Assembly: GCA_027487055.1 (NCBI GenBank)
Contig: JAIYEJ010000242.1
Coordinates: 1 to 7,959, forward strand
Reading direction: 5' to 3'
Length of the DNA: 7,959 bases
DNA from: Methylotenera sp.
Lineage (GTDB): Bacteria; Pseudomonadota; Gammaproteobacteria; Burkholderiales; Methylophilaceae
Of the stretch, positions 1-5,776 are shown piece after piece; the stretch's first letter is position 1; each line of letters opens with the position of its first letter. The notes under the pieces are model-generated. The model did not search any database. It was not told where the DNA came from and was given only the letters and a program-made list of their open reading frames with translations. The position numbers and the translations under genes were made by a program.

Positions 1-1328
1 GCTATATTATCCTCATTTGTGACAACATTAATTACTTTGAAATTCTTTCTAATTAGTCTTTCCCTGCTTTCTGCAAGCAATGCAGCGGCAACTCCTAAAA
101 AAGAACCAAAAAACATTGATAGAATAAGATTAAAAGTGATTCTCGGACTTGTGCGGTTTAATGGAGCAGTTGCGGGATTTAGCACTGCAATATCTGCTTG
201 ATTCGAGCTACCTTCTAGAGTGGTTTGAGTAAATCTTTGGTTAGCTAAATCTAGAGCTCGATGTGCGTTTTGTACATCCTCCTGCAAAACTTCAAGCTGG
301 TCTCTTGCAAGATTAAGTTCCAAAACGCGTGTCTTTTGCGCAGAAAGAGCTGCCTTTAATTCGGATTCGAGTTCTTTGTTAATACTTGCATTACCGCTTA
401 TACTCATCTTGGCCCTAGTTGTGGCCTCTAGCAATTGACTTTTAAGCTTGTTAACTTCGGCTTCCGCCGCTTTATAGTTTGGATGACTTGAGCCAATGCG
501 CTGTGAAAGTTCAGATAACTTTGACTCTCCATTAGTAATGGCTATCTTTAAATTCTGCACCAAAGGATTTGCCGCAATATCTGGCGATTCATCACTATTT
601 CCTTTAGTACGCTTCTGGCGAGATGCTGAGTCAAAGCTCTGAGATTGTGCGCCCACCAACTGTGAAGAAAGCTCATTTAGACGAGCGCTTTCAACGTCTA
701 AATTACCCATGATACTGGTTAAGCCTTTTTCTTGCTGATATTTAGATAGCCTTAATTGAGCCTCTTCCAAGTTTTTACGCAATACTTTAGTTTTATCATT
801 CAAAAATTCTGCTGCCAATTGCGAAGGCTCGACTTTTAGTTGAATTGTAGTTTCTTGGTATGCTTCAGCAAATGCGTTTGCCATAGTTGCAGAAAAATCA
901 GCATCTGTACTGCTATAAGAAATTTCAATCACACTACTTTCGCGAGATGGTTTAGCCTCAAGACCTCCCAGAAACTTATCAGCAAAATAATCTTTAATAC
1001 TTCCTTTACCATCCGTTGCTTTTTTAAATTGTGCTTGCGCCTGCGGGTTGTCAACCAATTTAAGTTTATCAACTACTTTTAAGGCTACATTGTGACTCAT
1101 AATAATATCAATTTGCGTGGCAATATATCCAGGCATTAACTGAGCTGGGACAGTCAACCCAGTTACAGGATCAGTCCCTTTATAATTTAATACTATTGAG
1201 CACGTAGCTTTGTAAATTTTAGGTAGCAGTAAATTGATAAATAGTGTTGATAGAACAACTAAACCAAAAACCAAATATATAATTTTATATCGTGCTTTTA
1301 TTACGGCTAAGAAAATATTTAAATTCAT
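1..1328 (-). CDS. epsF: Chain length determinant protein EpsF (Wzz/PCP type), partial: 3' end beyond the left edge
   Basis: Inner-membrane polysaccharide co-polymerase expected to set polymer length and to link the synthesis machinery to the periplasmic export protein EpsE. I translated this frame by hand from an ATG at 1328. It stays open for 442 codons to the window edge with no stop, so the gene is cut. Near the N-terminus a short cytoplasmic head (LNIFLAVIKARYK) leads into a membrane segment at about residues 15-36. A Wzz-like domain follows (about 38-165), then a long charged helical, coiled-coil region (about 170-370). Next is a proline-containing stretch (ATAPLNRTSPR, 386-396) and a second membrane helix (about 398-420, with FFGSFLGVAAALLAE) followed by basic residues. 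That is the classic end of this family, so only a short tail should be missing. No Walker motifs are seen, so the tyrosine kinase is presumably separate (EpsG). The gene starts 8 bases after epsE, so the two are co-transcribed. Family call is strong; the symbol follows methylotroph eps operons. Confidence 0.9.
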   Translation of the reverse strand, partial: MNLNIFLAVIKARYKIIYLVFGLVVLSTLFINLLLPKIYKATCSIVLNYKGTDPVTGLTVPAQLMPGYIATQIDIIMSHNVALKVVDKLKLVDNPQAQAQFKKATDGKGSIKDYFADKFLGGLEAKPSRESSVIEISYSSTDADFSATMANAFAEAYQETTIQLKVEPSQLAAEFLNDKTKVLRKNLEEAQLRLSKYQQEKGLTSIMGNLDVESARLNELSSQLVGAQSQSFDSASRQKRTKGNSDESPDIAANPLVQNLKIAITNGESKLSELSQRIGSSHPNYKAAEAEVNKLKSQLLEATTRAKMSISGNASINKELESELKAALSAQKTRVLELNLARDQLEVLQEDVQNAHRALDLANQRFTQTTLEGSSNQADIAVLNPATAPLNRTSPRITFNLILSMFFGSFLGVAAALLAESRERLIRKNFKVINVVTNEDNI

Positions 1329-1332
1329 GCTA

Positions 1333-1338
1333 CTTCCT
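1333..1338 (-). promoter_or_regulatory. Ribosome binding site of epsF, overlapping the epsE stop codon
   Basis: AGGAAG lies four bases upstream of the ATG at 1328, and its first two bases are the last two of the TAG stop of epsE. It is the clearest Shine-Dalgarno sequence in the window, fixes the epsF start, and points to coupled translation of epsE and epsF. Confidence 0.75.
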
Positions 1339-2458
1339 AGAACAGGCTTTCTCGAACGTATATTACATCGTCTTGCAACACCAAATCAGTCATTTTGGGA
1401 TAAAGTTTTATAATCTCCCCCTTTTGATTGCGGCGTTCTAATTGAATATTGCGTTTTGTCCCGCGTGGTGTTAAGCCACCACCTTGCACAAGCGCTTGCA
1501 GGACTGTCATGTTACGCTCGATACGGAAAGTACCAGGACGTTGAACCTCACCATAAATATAGAACATAGGCGCGCGGGGAACATATACTGTATCACCACT
1601 TTTAAGCTCAATATTTGTGGAGTTATTACCTGTTCGAAACAAATCATCTATATCAACTTCATATCGCTCTTGCTTTCCATCACGAATAGTAGTTAAGGTC
1701 ACGGTATCTGAACCAACAGGACTAATACCGCCAGCAATACTGATAAAATCACCTAAAGTACGAACCCCATCAGTTACAGCATATTTGCCAGGACGATTCA
1801 CTTGACCAATAACAGATACGTCGCGCGCGTGAACATAAACTATCTCACCACCAGTTAAGGGAAAGTTCTCTGAATTTTCCGCTTTACCAATAATTTTCTT
1901 TAAATCTAATTCTATCTTGCCAGTTTTAGTGGTAATAGTAACTAAATCTGATCCCTCCGCATTGGCTCCACCTGCTAGTGCTAACAGCTGTGATAAATTA
2001 GTAGCTCGTTCTAGAGGATACTGTCCAGGCTTAAGAACACTACCCAACACTGATACCAACTTACTTTGATACTGCGTCACTAATATATTAACTTGTGGTT
2101 GTTTTACGAAGTTACCAGTCTCAAGTAAATTTGCTATTTTTTTTTCTGCAGCTGATGAACTGATTCCTTCAACCAGCACTTCGCCTAACAGAGGGTAGCG
2201 AATCTTTCCTCCATCCCCAATACGTGTTTCTAATGTCAAATCGGGATTGTTATATACGGTTATTCTTAATAAATCTCCAGTGCCTAGTAAATAATTTTCA
2301 TCATCTACTAACGTTTCGCTTAATGGCGAAGTCACTGCCTCGTTAGAAGGCAAACTCATCTCACGAGTTAGCTCTGCTGCAGAGACCGTAGAAAGCCCTA
2401 AACCAAGTATTATTAACGTAAAGAAGGCGCAAAAACTCTTGAAATTAAATTCGAGCAT
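1337..2458 (-). CDS. epsE: Polysaccharide export protein EpsE (OPX family, Wza-like)
   Basis: Periplasmic/outer-membrane export protein that forms the channel for exopolysaccharide leaving the cell. It has 373 residues. A signal peptide with hydrophobic core FFTLIILGLGL likely ends at VSA-A (residue 27/28). The Poly_export domain runs about 56-135 (LLGTGDLLRITVYNNPDL at its start, then IRYPLLGEV). Three SLBB-type repeats follow, starting near residues 135, 214 and 298, each marked by a G-x-V-x-x-PG motif (GSVLKPGQY, GQVNRPGKY, GEVQRPGTF). Two of them contain LAGG or IAGG, and the third has QGGG at the same place. There is no lipobox cysteine after the signal peptide, and the protein stops straight after the third SLBB (DDVIYVRESLF), leaving no room for the C-terminal outer-membrane helix of Wza. 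It therefore probably needs a separate barrel, perhaps EpsL. The start codon has only a weak Shine-Dalgarno (GGG about 12 bases upstream), but the signal peptide supports it. It sits between epsD (62 bases) and epsF (8 bases). Confidence 0.93.
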   Translation of the reverse strand: MLEFNFKSFCAFFTLIILGLGLSTVSAAELTREMSLPSNEAVTSPLSETLVDDENYLLGTGDLLRITVYNNPDLTLETRIGDGGKIRYPLLGEVLVEGISSSAAEKKIANLLETGNFVKQPQVNILVTQYQSKLVSVLGSVLKPGQYPLERATNLSQLLALAGGANAEGSDLVTITTKTGKIELDLKKIIGKAENSENFPLTGGEIVYVHARDVSVIGQVNRPGKYAVTDGVRTLGDFISIAGGISPVGSDTVTLTTIRDGKQERYEVDIDDLFRTGNNSTNIELKSGDTVYVPRAPMFYIYGEVQRPGTFRIERNMTVLQALVQGGGLTPRGTKRNIQLERRNQKGEIIKLYPKMTDLVLQDDVIYVRESLF

Positions 2459-2520
2459 AGATGTTAAAATCCCGGATTTTTATATTGTCAAATTTAACTG
2501 AAAGAAAATAACCAATGAAA
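2459..2520 (-). promoter_or_regulatory. epsD-epsE intergenic spacer with a 7-bp dyad and a TTGACA-like element
   Basis: This 62-base spacer holds two visible elements. The first is the ten-mer AAATTTGACA (minus strand, 2495-2486), which recurs upstream of epsD. The second is a nearly perfect palindrome at 2466-2480, with 7-base arms AAAATCC/GGATTTT around one base, ending 7 bases before the epsE ATG. TTGACA is followed 17 bases later by TTTAAC, a 4/6 match to a sigma-70 -10 box, so a weak internal promoter is possible; it would give an almost leaderless mRNA. The dyad also overlaps the only GGG that could serve epsE as ribosome site. Function is inference only. Confidence 0.3.
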
Positions 2521-3528
2521 TCAAAGGCCAGATAAACCTTTATTAATGCTAGATGGATTCACATCAACATTAGACTTTTTATCCTTAATATCATCTGCCG
2601 ATTTTGTTGCAGATTTAGTTTCAACCTTTGGGGCTACTTCTGCTTTAGCCTCATTCGCTTTAAGTAAATCTGATTTTTTCATATCCGAAAAAGCACCAAC
2701 AAACTCAATTTTTGCCTTTTCATTAAGAGCAATCATTTCTTTCTTTGCTAGGTTGTTTTTGTTCTGATTAAAGAAATACTGTTCAATGATGGGTGTCGCT
2801 TTTGAGCGGCTAATAGGCTGCGTTTGAGATGCTGATATTTGTAAGATATTGAAGGTTTTATCGTTTGGCACAAACATCATTTCGCCATCTTTAAGCCCTT
2901 GTAATTTATTAAGTATCGCCATAGGTAACTCTTCAGCAGCCTTAACATTACTATTTACCGTAAAAGGGTAATTATTATCTCGTAGCCAAGTAGCTACTTC
3001 ATTAATTCCTTTAATTGCTTTTAAGGAAACTTCTGTTTCTGCGAATTTATCTTTACTTATATTTACAACCAATTCTTGCAAGCGGAAAACGCGACGATTT
3101 TCAAATAACTCTGGGTGTTCTTTGTAAAAACTATCAATTTCACTTGTTGAAGCTTTTGGTGTTTTTTCAATCGTTTTTTGTAAGTAGGCTTGTGATAACA
3201 GTTGATCTTTTGATAATGCGAGCGCCTGTAATATCATTGGGTCTTGGTCCAATTTAGCTTCAAGCGCTTTTTGTTTAAGTATCTCTTGTGTGACTAGGCT
3301 GGCCAAAACTTGTTTCGAGGCAAGTTTTGCTTGCTCTTGACTCATCTGACCCATGCGACTTAATTGGAAATTAACTTGATGAATTGTAATTTCTTCACCA
3401 TTCACTTTTGCTACCACTTGATCGTTTGATTTTTTTGAGTCTTTATTTTCTTTTTTACTACAGCCACCTATTAACAAAGTACTAATAAGCAAAGTTAGTA
3501 CTAAAAGTTGTTGTTTATTGACGCTCAT
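2521..3528 (-). CDS. epsD: EpsD family lipoprotein, SurA/parvulin-like peptidyl-prolyl isomerase
   Basis: Periplasmic lipoprotein of the EpsD family, thought to act as a folding factor for exopolysaccharide export components. From the ATG at 3528 it has 335 residues. A lipoprotein signal peptide (MSVNKQQ, then LLVLTLLISTLLIGG) ends in a lipobox with Cys23. The following Ser-Lys does not give the Asp+2 inner-membrane retention signal, so outer-membrane placement is likely. The SurA-N-like helical domain is about residues 37-135 (VVAKVNGEEITIHQVNF at its start). The parvulin-like domain is about 138-235 (RRVFRLQELVV to FNILQIS). A further helix (about 240-275) and a Lys/Ala/Ser-rich tail (284-335) follow. 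The two conserved parvulin histidines appear replaced (about Gln151 and Asn227). An in-frame TTG at 3546 would add six residues (MDEKTN, acidic), which fits a signal peptide less well, so I prefer the ATG. Neighbours are epsL upstream (154 bases) and epsE downstream (62 bases). Confidence 0.88.
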   Translation of the reverse strand: MSVNKQQLLVLTLLISTLLIGGCSKKENKDSKKSNDQVVAKVNGEEITIHQVNFQLSRMGQMSQEQAKLASKQVLASLVTQEILKQKALEAKLDQDPMILQALALSKDQLLSQAYLQKTIEKTPKASTSEIDSFYKEHPELFENRRVFRLQELVVNISKDKFAETEVSLKAIKGINEVATWLRDNNYPFTVNSNVKAAEELPMAILNKLQGLKDGEMMFVPNDKTFNILQISASQTQPISRSKATPIIEQYFFNQNKNNLAKKEMIALNEKAKIEFVGAFSDMKKSDLLKANEAKAEVAPKVETKSATKSADDIKDKKSNVDVNPSSINKGLSGL

Positions 3529-3682
3529 ATTAGTTTTTTCATCCAATTCTTAAGTTTTACCACTATAAGAATTTTATATGAAATTAATATGTCAAATTTG
3601 CTACCAATTTGTGATTAAACTTAAAGTAAAACTTTAATATTTAAATATTTTTTATTTAAAATCAATAATATAAAGAAACACT
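3529..3682 (-). promoter_or_regulatory. epsL-epsD intergenic region: AT-rich hairpins and a possible promoter
   Basis: This 154-base, very AT-rich spacer contains two perfect short inverted repeats: TTTAAATA/TATTTAAA at 3640-3660 (8-base arms, 5-base loop) and TTAAAG/CTTTAA at 3621-3637 (6-base arms, 5-base loop). They contain almost no GC, so they are weak as terminators but could slow polymerase or bound an RNA end after epsL. Nearer epsD is TTGACA (3595-3590, minus strand), with TATAGT 22 bases further on (3567-3562) and TAAAAT 13 bases on (3576-3571). Neither spacing is the usual 16-18, so the promoter is only a candidate. No gene is seen here on either strand. Confidence 0.35.
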
Positions 3683-4897
3683 TTAGTATTGATAACTAAA
3701 GGATAGATTCAGGCTGTTAACCTTAAAGTCAGCATTAGCTAAGTTTGTCGTTCGCTCATCACCTCGATACTGGAGTTGGACTTGTGATTTTGTAGTTGGT
3801 GTATAAAGCAAACCTAATGTTGCCTCTTTAGTTTCATCTAAACGATCTTCGTTATCCAATGTAAGACCAGAACTACCTATAAATTTTTGCTTCTCATACC
3901 TTAGACCAGCCCTTAGTAATACTTTGCTAGTCAAATTCCAAACTGGGTTAATAGTTACACCTTTTGTTTCTACAAATGTAGAAAAAACATCATTCACAGG
4001 TGTTAATTCTTTATACGTTGCGAGACTTAAATTGATTTTCCCTGTTAATACATGATCTAAACTCCAGCGCTGGTTAAAACCACTAAAGTCTTCTATAGTT
4101 GAGTTTTTTCTATCTAAACTTACTTGTGCGAAACGTGTAGAAAGTCTTGTTTTACTAGTTGGTAGCCAAGATGCAGTTAAAATAATCTGCTTTTGCGTAC
4201 TTTCATCTCCTAAAATATTTTGTATAAAGCCCAATCTATTGGGAAAACTTGAATCTACAAAACGATAGGCTAAACTAAGGTTGGTATTAAGTTGATTTAG
4301 GTAATTAATACCAACTTGATATTCTTCATCGTCTCTGTCTAAAAAAGCAAAGGATTCTGAATCATTTTCAAAGCTTAATTGTTGTCGACTGGCATTTATT
4401 GTCCAGTCTGGAATCAAATTCCAATTGATACTGGCAAACTTTAGAGATGTGGTAGTTAAATTTCTTTCTTGAATTCTATTTTCATTAAATCCAGCAATTG
4501 ATACATTTTCGCTTGTACCTATTTGCCCATAGAAATCGCTTCCGAATTGCCAGTTCCAAGTAAAGGCATTTGCGCTACCATCATAATCAAGATCTTTAAA
4601 CTGATTAAATCTGTTCTTATTAACACTATAGTTTACATTCACTAATTGCCTGCTTAGCCTAAGATTAACAACCACTCCAACGCCAATTTGCTTAATAACA
4701 TCGGAAGTATCTGAGGAACCTAATAATAATTTAGCACGTTCAGGGGTAGAAATTCTGTACACATTATCATCATAATTTACGCTAGCATTGACAAAGGGTT
4801 TAATATCAATAATTCCTTCAGCAAGCACAGATGTTGCGCTTGCCCAAAAAGATAAAAAGCACCAAAGCTGCATTTTTTTTATTGAAGTAGTATGCAT
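3683..4897 (-). CDS. epsL: Exopolysaccharide operon outer-membrane beta-barrel protein EpsL
   Basis: Predicted outer-membrane barrel of the EpsL family (XrtB/PEP-CTERM associated polysaccharide operons), probably the exit pore or an accessory to it. It has 404 residues. The signal peptide has basic residues IKK and core LWCFLSFWASATSV, with cleavage at VLA-E (26/27). After a short lead (IDIKPFVNASVNYDDNVYR) the whole mature protein alternates polar and apolar residues in many 10-12 residue strands (for example FYGQIGTSENVSIAG, NLSLAYRFVDSS, KVLLRAGLRYEKQ, LGLLYTPTTKSQVQLQYRG). It ends in NSLNLSFSYQY with an aromatic last residue, the usual signal for BAM-mediated insertion. Roughly 16-18 strands look possible, but I did not compute this. 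No enzyme motif is seen. It is the first gene after a 153-base control region, so it probably leads the eps block. The ATG at 4897 lacks a good Shine-Dalgarno; Met9 is an alternative that would remove the IKK. Confidence 0.82.
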   Translation of the reverse strand: MHTTSIKKMQLWCFLSFWASATSVLAEGIIDIKPFVNASVNYDDNVYRISTPERAKLLLGSSDTSDVIKQIGVGVVVNLRLSRQLVNVNYSVNKNRFNQFKDLDYDGSANAFTWNWQFGSDFYGQIGTSENVSIAGFNENRIQERNLTTTSLKFASINWNLIPDWTINASRQQLSFENDSESFAFLDRDDEEYQVGINYLNQLNTNLSLAYRFVDSSFPNRLGFIQNILGDESTQKQIILTASWLPTSKTRLSTRFAQVSLDRKNSTIEDFSGFNQRWSLDHVLTGKINLSLATYKELTPVNDVFSTFVETKGVTINPVWNLTSKVLLRAGLRYEKQKFIGSSGLTLDNEDRLDETKEATLGLLYTPTTKSQVQLQYRGDERTTNLANADFKVNSLNLSFSYQY

Positions 4898-5050
4898 TTT
4901 TAGATTGCTAGCACAATATCTTTGAATGCTTAAAGGTTAGACTCGACATCTGATACACTCGTAACTAAAACAAGCATATTACGCAGTGATTATGACGAGA
5001 ATATTTCGATTATGACGTTTTTAAGAAGTTATTATTACAAATTCTAATTG
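4898..5050. promoter_or_regulatory. Intergenic control region upstream of epsL
   Basis: This 153-base gap separates the envelope cassette from the eps genes and is one of the two largest gaps in the window. It contains the paired ten-base direct repeat described separately and an 8-base perfect palindrome, TGCTAGCA, at 4906-4913, ending 9 bases from the epsL start. I found no convincing sigma-70 pair at standard spacing and no -24/-12 (sigma-54) sequence. No GC-rich hairpin with a T run follows the coiled-coil gene, so read-through from that gene into epsL is possible. Confidence 0.45.
4988..5017. repeat. Paired 10-bp direct repeat GATTATGACG, 20 bp period
   Basis: GATTATGACG occurs at 4988-4997 and again, without mismatch, at 5008-5017. 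The start-to-start distance of 20 bases is close to two helical turns, so a protein bound at both copies would lie on the same DNA face. The spacer holds an imperfect dyad (CGAGAATATTTCG, 4996-5008). The pair lies 91-120 bases upstream of the epsL ATG, a usual place for an activator or response-regulator site. The regulator is unknown. Confidence 0.6.
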
Positions 5051-5758
5051 TCACTTTTTGTTAAAAAATCGCGCTTCATCCAAACTGTCTTGCTTACTTT
5101 GCAAGATATTTTCTAATTCAACACGCTTAAGCTGAAAAAACTTTTCTTTACGCATCGCGGCTTCGTAACTGCTTGGATTATCATAAATTTTAATAAGTTC
5201 TGTACCAAATTGATGTAATTTTGTATTTTTATCTTCGCACTCATTTACAGATTTAGTTGTTTGCGCTAAGTTTGCAGACAAAGTTTTTCGTTGATTATCA
5301 TTAAACTTCAAATCAGCCTGTGCTTGTTGCAATGTACTCTTTGTTTCAGTTAGCGTCTTTTGTGTGGTATCCAAAGTTGATTCAGTTATCTGCAATTTAT
5401 TTTCTAAAGTAGATTTTTCTGCACTTATTTTTTTATTCACAAGCGTTAAATTACTGACTTTACGTTCAGCAGTCTTTAGCTTTTTATCTAAAACTGTGAC
5501 TTGTTCTTCTTTTGCTTTTAACTTATCTTCTAACTCTTTTTTTTGCGTATCAAACTGGGTTTGCATGGCAGCCTTTTCTGCTTCCATATCTTGCTTCATT
5601 TTTTGCATCATCATTTGTGCACGTTTTGCTGCTTTATCTTTTTTTTCGGCAGCATAACTTATATTCGGATTAGTAAAACCAAATATAAATGCCATCACTA
5701 TCAACAATGCAACTCTGTAATTGTTATAGGTACTAAAACTTTTTATGGTTGAATTCAT
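5051..5758 (-). CDS. Secreted coiled-coil protein of unknown function, linked to a porin and TonB
   Basis: No function is assigned. From the ATG at 5758 it has 235 residues. A signal peptide (core VALLIVMAFIFGF) likely ends at SYA-A (36/37). A long, highly charged Lys/Glu/Gln coiled coil covers about residues 38-170 with steady heptad-like Leu/Met/Val spacing and no proline. A short distinct domain follows (173-222) with the only Cys of the mature protein (Cys174), the motif TKLHQFGTELIKIYDN, and KFFQLKRVELENILQ. From memory, similar endings (EPF-x-GLKRVELENLLQ) occur in other proteobacterial coiled-coil proteins found near putative porins, sometimes mislabelled as DNA repair ATPases; there is no ATPase motif here. 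A periplasmic location is predicted. An in-frame TTG at 5776 directly abuts the porin stop and would add six residues (MRFSYI); neither start has a strong Shine-Dalgarno. The gene follows the porin by 18 bases, so one transcript is likely. Confidence 0.75.
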   Translation of the reverse strand: MNSTIKSFSTYNNYRVALLIVMAFIFGFTNPNISYAAEKKDKAAKRAQMMMQKMKQDMEAEKAAMQTQFDTQKKELEDKLKAKEEQVTVLDKKLKTAERKVSNLTLVNKKISAEKSTLENKLQITESTLDTTQKTLTETKSTLQQAQADLKFNDNQRKTLSANLAQTTKSVNECEDKNTKLHQFGTELIKIYDNPSSYEAAMRKEKFFQLKRVELENILQSKQDSLDEARFFNKK

Positions 5759-5776
5759 AATATAAGAAAATCTCAA

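Noticed and set aside
19..1082. Plus-strand open frames of 60-80 codons opposite epsF
   Set aside because: They lie wholly inside the long minus-strand EpsF frame, which has clear family features throughout; they show no recognisable domain and are shadows of it.
3525..3542. Five-codon mini-ORF (MKKLI) whose TGA overlaps the epsD ATG
   Set aside because: The ATGA overlap is neat, but no good ribosome site precedes it and so short a frame is easily produced by chance.
3529..3546. TTG start for epsD at 3546
   Set aside because: It adds an acidic six-residue start before the lipoprotein signal peptide; the ATG at 3528 gives a normal n-region.
3621..3660. Rho-independent terminator after epsL
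   Set aside because: The two inverted repeats are perfect but almost all A/T and lack a GC-rich stem followed by a T run, so I list them only as AT-rich hairpins.
4898..5050. Sigma-54 promoter upstream of epsL
   Set aside because: I looked for GG and GC doublets ten bases apart in a -24/-12 context on the minus strand; the closest, TGC...TGC near 4980, has the wrong spacing.
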